NCBI GenBank assembly: GCA_964636945.1
Contig: CAZWVH010000030.1
Span: forward strand, 1-34,614
Direction of reading: 5' to 3'
Source of the DNA: CAZADA01 sp964636945
Lineage (GTDB): Bacteria; Pseudomonadota; Alphaproteobacteria; Caulobacterales; Maricaulaceae
Length of the DNA: 34,614 bases
A program made the position numbers and the translations under genes. How positions within the stretch are numbered: the first letter of the stretch is position 1; every line of letters begins with the position of its first letter. The notes below the pieces were generated by a model. It worked only from the letters and a program-made list of their open reading frames with translations, searched no databases and was not told the origin of the DNA. This document shows positions 7,197 through 15,053 of the stretch, piece by piece.

Positions 7197-7880
7197 ATGG
7201 ATGAGCATATGGTGCAGGAGACCGACAATCACGACGTGATCGCCGCCGCTTATTGGCGTACAGCATGGCCGGAGCCCATCCGACTCATGATGGAAACGCA
7301 TGCCGAGTTGGACCCTGCGGTAGCAAACATGCGTAACAGCGCTGACCAAATCGGCGGGGCGTTGCTCGACACGTTGGAGCCAGCTTCCATGGGCGAAGGC
7401 GCGTTGGCGTCCGTTCTTGCTGCAATCGATGAGGATGAGCGCGATGATCGCGCGCACATGGCTGCTGCGTCGTCAGCCAACGATATGCTGAACGAGTTTA
7501 TGGCTCTGCCTGACCCAGCCCGAACGATTGGCCTTGAAGCCTTTGCCGCAGGCGGATGGAAGTTCGCCGGGCGCGGTGTTCATCGCATGGAATTGGCGCG
7601 CGAGGGCGATATCAAGGCTGAGTTGTTTCGGATTGAGCCCGGTCGTGGCGTGCCCGCCCACACGCACCGCGGTGATGAACACACACTTGTTCTGACCGGT
7701 GCATTCCATGATGGTCGACGGCGCTATGAGCGAGGCGACTTGTGCGTGGCCGGACCGGACACTGACCACAAACCCATCGCCGAAGAAGGCGAGATCTGTT
7801 ACGCACTGGCCGTGACCAACGCACCGTTGGCCTTCAAAGGCATGCTGGGCGTCATGCAGCGGGTGTTCGCCAGTCATTAA
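7197..7880 (+). CDS. ChrR-like cupin anti-sigma factor lacking the N-terminal zinc cysteines
   Basis: A 227-residue protein with the two ChrR parts. Residues about 8-85 align with the ChrR anti-sigma domain (NHDVIAAAYW, METHAELDPAVA, then GGALLDTLEPASMGEGALAS). Residues about 115-215 form a cupin-like domain with PAHTHRGDEHTLVLTG and DTDHKP. The cupin metal ligands HxHxxxE and a later His are all present. In ChrR the anti-sigma domain binds zinc through two His and the motif HxxxCxxC. Here H12 and H35 remain, but the cysteine positions read D39 and V42. The protein probably still holds the sigma factor encoded just upstream, but zinc binding and release may differ. ATG 7209 is an alternative start. 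Confidence 0.85.
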   Translation: MDEHMVQETDNHDVIAAAYWRTAWPEPIRLMMETHAELDPAVANMRNSADQIGGALLDTLEPASMGEGALASVLAAIDEDERDDRAHMAAASSANDMLNEFMALPDPARTIGLEAFAAGGWKFAGRGVHRMELAREGDIKAELFRIEPGRGVPAHTHRGDEHTLVLTGAFHDGRRRYERGDLCVAGPDTDHKPIAEEGEICYALAVTNAPLAFKGMLGVMQRVFASH

Positions 7881-8165
7881 GGGCCTGGATTTACGAACCG
7901 GCGTGACGGTGGCCTCGTGCACACGCGATATAGCTGCTTGGGCTGCAAGCCTGAGTTGACGCCATTGCGCTTTGCCAGCCCTGCTTGCAACAATTGACGA
8001 TCAAACGTTTTTTGGCGATCGTAAACGACGCTAGTGCGCCAACACTGGCGCCGGGTCTTCCAGCCGTTCGGCAAGGCCTTAACTGCAGGTGTAACGCGTC
8101 CCGTTCGAGTTGTGGAGTTCGTTGGGCCTCGATTGTGGGAGTGGGGGGTGGTCTACACTGACGTT

Positions 8166-9305
8166 ATGGAAGCGCCTGAAGTCCCGGCCGTTGTCACGGG
8201 TCAAGAGCTCACGGTTGTTGTCCCCACATTCAACGAAGCTGACAATGTGGCGTTGGTTATTGACGCCTTACACAATGCGCTTGACGGAAAGTTGAGCTGG
8301 GAAGTGGTCTTTGTGGATGACAACTCACCCGACGGTACGGCTGAGATTGTTAAACGCGCCGCTCTTGAAGACCCGCATGTGCGCTGCATTCACCGCCTTG
8401 GGCGGCGCGGCCTGTCCACCGCGTGCGTTGAGGGCGTCTTATCCAGCTCAGCGCCATTTGTGGCGGTCATGGACGCCGATCTGCAGCACGACGAAACCAT
8501 TCTCCCCACCATGCTGCAGACAGCGCAGCGCGAAAATCTCGATGTGGTGGTGGGCAGCCGTTATGTTTCTGGTGGCGGAGTTGGCAACTGGGACGCCAAC
8601 CGACAACGCATGTCGAAACTTGCCACACTCATGGCCTCCATCGTCACGAAGGTGAAGCTCAGCGATCCGATGAGCGGCTTCTTTTTGATCAATCGCGCGA
8701 CATTTAATCGGCTGGCGCCTGACCTTTCCGCCATTGGCTTTAAGATCTTGCTGGACCTGTTCGCCACGTCAAAAACGCCGTTGCGATTCGCCGAAACGCC
8801 CTACCAATTTCGCTCACGTCAGCATGGCGAGAGCAAGCTGGACAACCAAGCCGCCTGGGACTTCTTCATGTTGCTTGCCGATAAGACCGTCGGCAAATAC
8901 GTACCAGTGCGCTTTATTTCTTTCGCCGCCATTGGCGGCACCGGCATCGCCGTACACCTCATGGTGTTTTCCCTGCTTTATTATTACGCAGCACAAAGCT
9001 TCAATATTGCCAAGATTGCCGCGGTGGTCTTGTCCATCACGTGGAACTACGCGCTCAACAATCTTATCACCTATCGCGACAAACGCTATCGCGGCTGGCG
9101 TTGGTTTACCGGCCTGCTCTCCTTCATGGTGGTGTGTTCGGTGGGCGCCGTGGCCGATGTGGGCGTATCATCATACCTCAATTCCGAATTGGAGCGCGGC
9201 GCTGTGTTGTTCACTTACGCTGCAGTGATCGCCGGCATTCTGGTGGGCGCGGTGTGGAATTACGCTGTTTCGTCAGTCTACACTTGGCGGTCAAAGGCGA
9301 AGTAG
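8166..9305 (+). CDS. GT2 glycosyltransferase (DPM1-like) fused to GtrA-type membrane domain
   Basis: A 379-residue protein. The N-terminal 230 residues form a GT-A fold of the dolichyl/polyprenyl-phosphate mannose synthase type: LTVVVPTFNEADNV, WEVVFVDDNSPDGTAE, AVMDADLQHDETILPTM with the metal-binding DxD, VVGSRYVSGGG, and LSDPMSGFFLINR. The C-terminal 130 residues are a GtrA domain with four membrane helices, including FAAIGGTGIAVHLMVFSLLYY and WNYALNNLITYRDKRYRGWR. Fused proteins of this type load a sugar onto a polyprenyl phosphate and may help flip it for envelope glycan decoration. ATG 8166 is chosen because the earlier in-frame codons give no plausible domain. No other sugar-transfer gene is adjacent, so its acceptor pathway is unknown. 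The 285-base gap before it holds only a 6-bp hairpin at 8036-8051. Confidence 0.9.
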   Translation: MEAPEVPAVVTGQELTVVVPTFNEADNVALVIDALHNALDGKLSWEVVFVDDNSPDGTAEIVKRAALEDPHVRCIHRLGRRGLSTACVEGVLSSSAPFVAVMDADLQHDETILPTMLQTAQRENLDVVVGSRYVSGGGVGNWDANRQRMSKLATLMASIVTKVKLSDPMSGFFLINRATFNRLAPDLSAIGFKILLDLFATSKTPLRFAETPYQFRSRQHGESKLDNQAAWDFFMLLADKTVGKYVPVRFISFAAIGGTGIAVHLMVFSLLYYYAAQSFNIAKIAAVVLSITWNYALNNLITYRDKRYRGWRWFTGLLSFMVVCSVGAVADVGVSSYLNSELERGAVLFTYAAVIAGILVGAVWNYAVSSVYTWRSKAK

Positions 9306-9317
9306 GCCGACCATTGC

Positions 9318-9905
9318 CTAGCGCTCGTCAGCAGAAGGGGCGGAAACCGCCGCCTTCCGCCGCCCCTTTTGCCGGTCGCGGGCGGGGCCATGGCCCTTGG
9401 GTTTGAGCGCTTCAGCGCCCGGGCCGCCGGGCATGATCGGACGCGCCGGCCAACCGCCCAGGCACAAAGAGCGATCATAGAGCGTGATCGCCGCCGCAAT
9501 GCCCACATTCACGCAAAACTTCGTGGGGATTTTCACCACATGATCACAGCGCGCCACCATTTCCGGCGTCAGCGATCCGCGCTCGCGCCCCAGCACATAG
9601 GCGGCCATTTTGGGATGGCGGAACACCGGCAGGTCGACCGCATCATCGGTCAGCTCGACGCCCACCAGCTGCACGCCCTTGGGAAACGCCATGTCGTCAA
9701 TGGTCTGCCAGTCATAATACGGCACGTGCTCAAACGTGGACGAGGTGTCGGACTTTTGCACTTGGCGCGCGCGGTGATGGGCGCCCACGGTGAACACGAA
9801 CGCCGCGCCGAAGGCGTGGGCGGTGCGCATGATGGCCCCGAGATTCATGGGCTTGGAGATCCCCTCCACGCCCACGGCGAAATATCCGCGCGCAGCTTTG
9901 GTCAT
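9318..9905 (-). CDS. SpoU/TrmH-family RNA 2'-O-ribose methyltransferase
   Basis: A 195-residue knotted (SPOUT) methyltransferase that uses S-adenosylmethionine to methylate an RNA ribose. Motif 1 is NLGAIMRTAHAFGA with the catalytic Arg. Motif 2 is YVLGRERGSLTPEM. Motif 3 is IPTKFCVNVGIAAAITLYDR, which has FCVNVGIAAA where the usual form is close to SLNVSVAAA. The last 25 residues (GHGPARDRQKGRRKAAV) are a basic tail, perhaps for RNA contact. ATG 9905 (MTKAARGYFAV) is preferred over upstream TTG or GTG because it places the fold at the N-terminus. Whether the target is tRNA or rRNA cannot be told. The gene follows the asparaginase gene by 52 bases on the same strand, and its 3' end overlaps a probable terminator of the opposite gene. 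Confidence 0.85.
   Translation of the reverse strand: MTKAARGYFAVGVEGISKPMNLGAIMRTAHAFGAAFVFTVGAHHRARQVQKSDTSSTFEHVPYYDWQTIDDMAFPKGVQLVGVELTDDAVDLPVFRHPKMAAYVLGRERGSLTPEMVARCDHVVKIPTKFCVNVGIAAAITLYDRSLCLGGWPARPIMPGGPGAEALKPKGHGPARDRQKGRRKAAVSAPSADER
9335..9370 (+). terminator. Probable intrinsic terminator of the GT2-GtrA gene
   Basis: AAGGGGCGG (9335-9343) pairs exactly with CCGCCCCTT (9360-9368), and the T-run continues to 9370, 30 bases after the plus-strand stop. The hairpin DNA also encodes the last residues of the opposite methyltransferase gene. The T-run is short (four). Confidence 0.55.
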
Positions 9906-9957
9906 AGGGTAAATTTTGGTATCAGGGGGCTCCACGTACAATCGTTCATAACACGCC

Positions 9958-10827
9958 TCAATACGCCGCTGATTGGGGTTCGCCCTTGCGGTCGATCCAT
10001 GCGCGCTTGAGCGCGGGACTGGTGAAGGGCATGGCGATGCGTCCGCGATGATCCACAGCGATCAGTCCGCCTTCCCCGCCTTGCTTGGCCATGTCCGCCA
10101 GCGCGCCTTTGGTGGCTTTGTCGAGTGATTGCCTGCCATAAGCGATGCGCGCGGCGACATCGGCGGCGACGGCGGCCCTGATAAAATACTCCCCTTGGCC
10201 TGTACACGAAACGGCCACTCGCGTGTCCGCCCAAGTCCCCGCACCAATCAATGGCGTATCACCCACCCGTCCTGGCAATTTAAAGAAAACCCCGCCCGTC
10301 GATGTGGCGGCGGCCAAATGACCGTGCTGATCACGCGCCACGGCGCCCACGGTGCCATGCGCCAGGGCGCTGGGGTCCACCGGCGTTTGGGGAGCGGTTG
10401 GCGTGAAATAACCTTCTGGGTCGGCGATAGCGGGAAATCCTTGCTTGGCGGCAAATTGCGCAGCGCCTGAACCCGCCAACATCACGTGAGGCGTTCGTTC
10501 CATCACGCCGCGGGCGACCTGGACCGCGCTTTCAAATCCGGTGAGTGCAGCCACAGCGCCAGCCTTGCGAGTGGCGCCATCCATGATCGACGCATCGACT
10601 TCAAACACGCCATCAGTGTTCGGCGCCGTGCCCTTACCCGCAGCATAGTATCCCGACGCTTCAAGCGTGGTGACCATGTCCGTGACCACGTCCAGCGAGG
10701 ATGCGGCGGCGCCGAGCGCGTCGCGCCCTTTGGCAACCACGTCGCGCAAATGGGTCAATTCCCTTGTGTAATCCCGATCAGGACTGGGTCCTGCTCCGCC
10801 GTGAATCACCAACGCAAACGATGACAT
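9958..10827 (-). CDS. iaaA: Isoaspartyl peptidase/L-asparaginase (Ntn-hydrolase, IaaA/EcAIII-type)
   Basis: A 289-residue N-terminal-nucleophile hydrolase that cleaves isoaspartyl dipeptides and asparagine after cutting itself in two. The opening FALVIHGGAGPSP is the family signature. The self-cleavage site is HGTVGAVARD: Thr159 becomes the N-terminus and nucleophile of the beta subunit. The TSTGGVFFKLPGRVGDTPLIGAG stretch carries the substrate and autoproteolysis residues, and the end has the expected GGLIAVDHRGRIAMPF. ATG 10827 follows GGAAAG with about eight bases between and begins directly at the fold; upstream ATG 10911 would add an unlikely 28 residues. It lies 52 bases before the SpoU gene and may be co-transcribed with it, but no functional link is evident. 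Confidence 0.93.
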   Translation of the reverse strand: MSSFALVIHGGAGPSPDRDYTRELTHLRDVVAKGRDALGAAASSLDVVTDMVTTLEASGYYAAGKGTAPNTDGVFEVDASIMDGATRKAGAVAALTGFESAVQVARGVMERTPHVMLAGSGAAQFAAKQGFPAIADPEGYFTPTAPQTPVDPSALAHGTVGAVARDQHGHLAAATSTGGVFFKLPGRVGDTPLIGAGTWADTRVAVSCTGQGEYFIRAAVAADVAARIAYGRQSLDKATKGALADMAKQGGEGGLIAVDHRGRIAMPFTSPALKRAWIDRKGEPQSAAY

Positions 10828-10956
10828 AGTCAGCACTTTCCACTTCCATTGACACCGCGCCACAAGCCCAAACCCTATGCTCGCAGGGCGACTCTGCGCT
10901 ATGGCTGTCATTTAGACATGACCTGAGCGCGCGCATGCGTAAATCTTTGAGGGAAT

Positions 10957-12780
10957 GTGCTTGAAGACACAAGACGGAGAGGATCGCCCTTGGGGGACTC
11001 GCTGACTGCCCGAGAAACCAGTGTGCTGGACATGTTCAACGCCCGCACGCCCTTGGTGATTCCCAACTATCAGCGAGAGTATAGTTGGACTGAGGCCGAA
11101 GCAGGCAAACTCTTGGACGATTTGTGGGCATGGGCCTTTGACCTCGAGTCGCCGGGCCGCCGCAAAGCCAATATTCCCCCCTATTTCCTCGGCGCGATCC
11201 TTGTCGTGGAACCCGATGACGATGATGCCGCCTTTGTCGTCGACGGACATCAACGCTTGATCACGCTCACAATCCTGTTTGCCGTTTTGCGCGATCTGGA
11301 AAGTGCGAAAGACCGACGCGTGGCGCTGCACGATTTGGTGCGCCGACGCAATCGATCTTTGGTGCGCCAGTCGGCAGGTTGGCGCTTAATCCCCCTGGAG
11401 CGCGATCGCGACGCCTTTGAGCGCTGGGTGCAAACCGATGGCGCAACGCGCAAGGCGGAGCAAGATCTGGGCGACCTTGATGCTCCCGACGCTCAGCTGC
11501 GCATGGTCGCCAACGCGGTGCATTTGCGCTCAATGCTCAAGAAGGAAAGCGCCCGACGTCGCCGCGAATTCGTAACGTGTGTGCTCACCCACACCTTTTT
11601 TGCACGCATCAGCGTCACCGATCATGACGCCGCCTTCGCCATGTTCGAAGTGATCAATCAGCGTGGTCTGCCGTTGGCCCCAAAACACGTGATCAAAGCC
11701 CGCGTCTTTGAGGAACTCGAACGCGGCTCGGATCTGGAACGTCAGGCAAACGCCACATGGTCTTCGCTAGAAGCGCGCTTTCCCATGGCCCGTCGTGATG
11801 ATCGCAGTGACATTGACCTGTTCGAACGTTTTCTTGACACCTTTGCACGCAGTGAAGAAACGGCCCGTCGGGCGCGAACGGGAACCAGCCTGATTCAACG
11901 GTTTGATCGCGCCGCTTCGCGACATGGTGTTGACCAACTCGTGAGCGACATCTTGCCTGCGGCCGCTAATGCATACGCGGCCTTCGCGATGCATCCCGCC
12001 CGCATAGCCACCGGTGATCGGGACATTGACCGACTGTGTGAGTTCTTGTCCTGGTGGGAGGATGAGGAGTGGTCCGCTGCGGCCATGCGAGTTTTGACGT
12101 GCCACCCCGACCGGGAAAAGCGCATCGCTATCCTGAGCCGCCTGGAAAGATTCGCCGCCGTGATCGGTTTGGCCAGCGAGCGCAAGGACCGGCGGCTGCG
12201 GGACTATCACCGCATCGTTCTCAATGGCGACAACTTCGATGCGCTGATGGATCCCAAGGGCGAGCTGGAGCCGCGAGCAGATTTGGTCCGCCTGGCGCGC
12301 GAACGCCTCTATGATCCATTGCCACTCGAAAAATCCACGCGTCGGGCGATCCTAGCGCGCGTCAATGCCTTGCTCGACCCTGGTGTGCATCCGCCAATCC
12401 CCTCGCGACAAGGATCGATTGAGCACATTTTGCCGCGCAGCGTGACGCGCAACACCGAAGCGGCGGAACTTTACCCAGAATGGACTCGTTCAGAGGCCAA
12501 AATGGCCATGGAAACGCTGGGCAATTTGGCGTTGATGGATAATGCGGACAATGCGCGGGCTGACAAACGTCCCTACCCCGAGAAAATCGCCATCTACTTC
12601 AAGCCTGACCGTCCATCCGCGTTCGCATTGCTGGAAGACCTGCGTCTGCATGGCATTTCATCGTGGACGCCAGACAGCTGGCGTGAACGCCATGAGCGTT
12701 TGGCGGGATTGCTGGTCAAGGCTTGGGAGCTGGATGGGACGACATCGCAAGTCAAAGCGTCAGAATTGACAACGTCCTAA
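10957..12780 (+). CDS. DUF262-DUF1524 protein, GmrSD/SspE-like putative nucleotide-dependent nuclease
   Basis: A 607-residue protein. The N-terminal DUF262 (GmrS-like) domain has IPNYQREYSW at residues 35-44 and the nucleotide-site motif at 96-100, here DGHQR instead of the usual DGQQR, followed by LITLTIL. FEVINQRGLPL lies in the middle. The C-terminal DUF1524 (GmrD-like, His-Me finger nuclease) domain has SIEHILPRSV with His490, a Trp, then ETLGNLALMDNADNARADK and YPEKIAIY. Known relatives (GmrSD, BrxU, SspE) use NTP turnover to control cutting of phage DNA with modified bases or of DNA under phosphorothioate control. All domain signatures appear intact. There is no partner methylase or ssp/dnd gene nearby, so it is a solitary candidate type IV restriction enzyme. 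GTG 10957 is used; TTG 10990, after GGAGAGG, is a good alternative. Confidence 0.85.
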   Translation: MLEDTRRRGSPLGDSLTARETSVLDMFNARTPLVIPNYQREYSWTEAEAGKLLDDLWAWAFDLESPGRRKANIPPYFLGAILVVEPDDDDAAFVVDGHQRLITLTILFAVLRDLESAKDRRVALHDLVRRRNRSLVRQSAGWRLIPLERDRDAFERWVQTDGATRKAEQDLGDLDAPDAQLRMVANAVHLRSMLKKESARRRREFVTCVLTHTFFARISVTDHDAAFAMFEVINQRGLPLAPKHVIKARVFEELERGSDLERQANATWSSLEARFPMARRDDRSDIDLFERFLDTFARSEETARRARTGTSLIQRFDRAASRHGVDQLVSDILPAAANAYAAFAMHPARIATGDRDIDRLCEFLSWWEDEEWSAAAMRVLTCHPDREKRIAILSRLERFAAVIGLASERKDRRLRDYHRIVLNGDNFDALMDPKGELEPRADLVRLARERLYDPLPLEKSTRRAILARVNALLDPGVHPPIPSRQGSIEHILPRSVTRNTEAAELYPEWTRSEAKMAMETLGNLALMDNADNARADKRPYPEKIAIYFKPDRPSAFALLEDLRLHGISSWTPDSWRERHERLAGLLVKAWELDGTTSQVKASELTTS

Positions 12781-12783
12781 TCG

Positions 12784-13161
12784 CTATTCAGAGACTTCAG
12801 CCTTTCCCATCAGTTGGCGAATTGCCGAGCGATGATGATCTTTGACGTGGCCGCCAATCATGCTGAATGCCGTCAGGAGGACAGTGGCGTCATCGGTAAA
12901 GCCCAAGCCAGCAATGAAATCGGGAAGCAGGTCAGTCGGCGTGACAAAATAGGCGATGGCGGCAATGAGAATGGCCTTCACCCGAGCTGGAGTTGTCGGG
13001 TCTAACGCACAAAAGTAAGCGGCGCCAACCTCCTCGGAAAATGGAATGTGGCCCAAGGTCGACCAAAACTTCTTCCAAAAGCGTTTCGAAAATCGCTCAT
13101 CGTTTGCGTCTTTAGCGCCAGAGCGTTCCTCGGTCTGATCTTCATCAAAACCTTTGTCCAT
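12784..13161 (-). CDS. YkvA-family (DUF1232) small membrane protein
   Basis: A 125-residue protein. After a charged N-terminal 30 residues comes the DUF1232 core: AILIAAIAYFVTPTDLLPDFIAGLGFTDDATVL (split here as AIAYFVTPTDLLPDF and IAGLGFTDDATVL). The PxDLxPD segment and the following helix are the family signature. These proteins are common, usually have one or two short membrane helices, and have no settled function. The gene stops 3 bases from the end of the DUF262 gene on the other strand and diverges from the short-chain dehydrogenase gene. No good ribosome site precedes ATG 13161, but no better start exists. Confidence 0.85.
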   Translation of the reverse strand: MDKGFDEDQTEERSGAKDANDERFSKRFWKKFWSTLGHIPFSEEVGAAYFCALDPTTPARVKAILIAAIAYFVTPTDLLPDFIAGLGFTDDATVLLTAFSMIGGHVKDHHRSAIRQLMGKAEVSE

Positions 13162-13268
13162 GGTGTGTTGTTCGCCCGCGTCGTGTTATCGCGCTGTTTA
13201 TCACTTGCAATGTGGATCGATCCTGGCCGGATCCCGATCGCATGCACTTCATAAGATGGAGGACGTTC

Positions 13269-14048
13269 ATGGAAATCAAAGACCAAAGCGCTGTGGTCAC
13301 TGGCGGTGGATCGGGATTGGGCGAAGCCACCGCGCGTGCTTTGGCAAGCGCCGGCGCCAAAGTGACCATTTTTGACATTGACGAGAACAAGGGAAAGGCC
13401 GTTGCGTCGCAAATCTCCGGCGTATTCGCCAAAGTGGACGTGTCGAACGCCGAGAGCATTCAGTCCGGCCTTGAGGTCGCGCGCAGTGCCCATGGCCAGG
13501 AACGCATCATGGTGAATTGCGCCGGCATTGCCTGGGCGGAAAAAACCGCGAGCCGGTCTAAGTCGGACGGCAGGATCAAGGCGCATGACTTCGCCGCGTT
13601 TCAGCGGGTGTTGAACATCAATCTATTAGGATCGTTCGCTTGCGCCTCCATGTCGGCCGCCGGCATGATGGAATTGGATCCGCTGGGCGATGCAGGCCGG
13701 GGCGTGATCATCAATACCGCCTCGGTGGCGGCGCAAGACGGACAAGTCGGTCAAGTCGCCTATGCTGCGTCGAAAGGCGGTGTCGTGGGCATGACGCTTC
13801 CAATTGCACGGGACCTGGCGCGTGAACAAATCCGTTGCTGCACGATCTTGCCGGGCTTCTTTCAAACACCGATCTACGACACGCTTCCGCCCGAAGTGGC
13901 CGAAAGCTTAAAGCGGCATTTGTTGTTCCCGCCGCGATTTGGTGCGCCGAGCGAATACGCCGACTTCGTTCTGACCTTATGCAGAACCGACTACATCAAT
14001 GCCGAATGCATACGTCTCGACGCCGGGGCGCGCATGCCGCCGCGCTAA
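13269..14048 (+). CDS. Short-chain dehydrogenase, 3-hydroxyacyl-CoA dehydrogenase type II-like
   Basis: A 259-residue NAD(P)-dependent oxidoreductase. TGGGSGLGEATARAL near residue 12 is the dinucleotide-binding turn, DIDEN ends strand 2 (acidic, so NAD is likely), and NCAG is the classical SDR motif. The catalytic set is Ser152 (NTASVAAQDGQVGQ), Tyr165 and Lys169 (YAASKGG). The overall layout, including MVNCAGIAWAEKT, resembles HSD17B10/type II 3-hydroxyacyl-CoA dehydrogenases that act in beta-oxidation and branched-chain acid breakdown. GGAGG six bases before ATG 13269 fixes the start; the longer upstream frame has no such site. No other fatty-acid gene adjoins, so the substrate is inferred. 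It converges with the lipoprotein gene, three bases apart. Confidence 0.88.
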   Translation: MEIKDQSAVVTGGGSGLGEATARALASAGAKVTIFDIDENKGKAVASQISGVFAKVDVSNAESIQSGLEVARSAHGQERIMVNCAGIAWAEKTASRSKSDGRIKAHDFAAFQRVLNINLLGSFACASMSAAGMMELDPLGDAGRGVIINTASVAAQDGQVGQVAYAASKGGVVGMTLPIARDLAREQIRCCTILPGFFQTPIYDTLPPEVAESLKRHLLFPPRFGAPSEYADFVLTLCRTDYINAECIRLDAGARMPPR

Positions 14049-14051
14049 GCG

Positions 14052-14582
14052 CTAGTATCCCGGCAGTTGAATCTGGGTTGAGAGGTTCCGTTGCACTTCA
14101 CGCGCGTCGTAAGCGCGAGCATTGGCGGCGGGCTTCTCCCCGCTGCCGAGCCGGATTTCCGCGACAGCCTGATAGTTGGTAATCTCGCGAATATCGATGT
14201 CGGAGAACCCTCGCCCATACGGCCGCCAACCGTAATAGGGGTGGTAATACCGCAACCCGTAGCCGTAGCCGAAGTATCCGAAATTGTCGTAGCTGGTGCC
14301 GCGATAGCGGCGGTCTTTCTCCACATTCCGGCCCACAACTTCGAACCAATCAAAGCCATTCTGCAATGTCAGTTCTGAAGCGCGATAGAGCAGATAGGTC
14401 TCAACCGTGTCTAATCCGGTGAGCGAGTTACCCGAAAATGACACGCGATATCGATTGTCTTCGATTTTCGTGTCCTGATAGCCGTACTGACTGTTGGGCC
14501 CCACTGGTCCGTACGGGGTTTGCGTTGCGCACGCCGCCAGAGCGATGGCTGATCCCGCTAGCGCCAGCATCCGAAAATTCAT
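14052..14582 (-). CDS. CC0125/CC1285-family lipoprotein
   Basis: A 176-residue lipoprotein. The signal peptide MNFRMLALAGSAIALAAC ends in the lipobox LAAC with Cys18. The mature part opens with QTPYGPVGP and has the family core NRYRVSFSGNS, then LLYRASELTLQNGFDWFEVV. A Tyr/Gly/Arg-rich loop follows (FGYFGYGYGLRYYHPYYG), and the C-terminal strand region ends at IQLPGY. I recall this as a family named after Caulobacter proteins CC0125 and CC1285, with unknown function. GAGG stands five bases before ATG 14582. The gene follows usg on the same strand, 112 bases away. Confidence 0.82.
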   Translation of the reverse strand: MNFRMLALAGSAIALAACATQTPYGPVGPNSQYGYQDTKIEDNRYRVSFSGNSLTGLDTVETYLLYRASELTLQNGFDWFEVVGRNVEKDRRYRGTSYDNFGYFGYGYGLRYYHPYYGWRPYGRGFSDIDIREITNYQAVAEIRLGSGEKPAANARAYDAREVQRNLSTQIQLPGY

Positions 14583-14694
14583 GTCTGCCTCATCCCATGG
14601 TCACTTATCTGACTTGTACGGCACTATACGGCGCCGCCCGTCGCCAAGTCGAGCATGAGCGCAAGATTTGAAGCCAAAATACGGTCACTCAAAA

Positions 14695-14985
14695 TCAATG
14701 CGTGGTGATCTCAATGTCCGCTGCTGTCCATTTCGTGGGCGCGCCTAAATCAGCGTGCGCCACGCGCACCGAGTGAATGGCCGCGTCAATCTCGCAGCGC
14801 CAATGATTGAGGAACTTACTCAGACGGGGAAACCGCGGAGCAATATCTTCCAGCTGCCAGACAAAGGTCTGCAGCAGTCCTGGGTGATCGGGGATGTGGT
14901 AGAGTATCTCTGCGGTGGTGAGCCGCTTTGCCCCAATGTGCACCATGGCTCGCCCTTGGCCATTCAACGGGAAACTCGCAACCAT
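14695..14985 (-). CDS. usg: Usg family protein
   Basis: A 96-residue protein matching the small Usg family first noted beside trpF in alphaproteobacterial tryptophan operons. Family marks are RLTTAEILYHIPDHPGLLQ, TFVWQLEDIAPRFPRLSKFL and HSVRVAHADLG. The molecular role of Usg is not established. Here no trp gene is nearby; the upstream neighbour on the same strand is ppa. A perfect AAGGAGG five bases before ATG 14985 fixes the start. That site can be masked by a 9-bp hairpin in the leader, suggesting translational control. Confidence 0.87.
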   Translation of the reverse strand: MVASFPLNGQGRAMVHIGAKRLTTAEILYHIPDHPGLLQTFVWQLEDIAPRFPRLSKFLNHWRCEIDAAIHSVRVAHADLGAPTKWTAADIEITTH

Positions 14986-14988
14986 ATA

Positions 14989-15024
14989 CGCCTCCTTACT
15001 GGAAAAGTTTTGCGCAAGGAGGCG
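14989..15024 (-). promoter_or_regulatory. Leader hairpin burying the usg ribosome-binding site
   Basis: In the minus-strand RNA, CGCCUCCUU (15024-15016) pairs without mismatch to AAGGAGGCG (14997-14989), with an 18-base loop. The second arm contains the whole Shine-Dalgarno sequence and ends three bases before the AUG. An alternative small hairpin, GCGC-CUCCUU-GCGC (15025-15012), would instead tie up the anti-Shine-Dalgarno arm and free the ribosome site, so the leader could switch between two states. The pairing is seen directly in the sequence; regulation is inferred. Confidence 0.55.
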
Positions 15025-15053
15025 CTATAGGCAAGCGGTTTGAGAATGAACTT

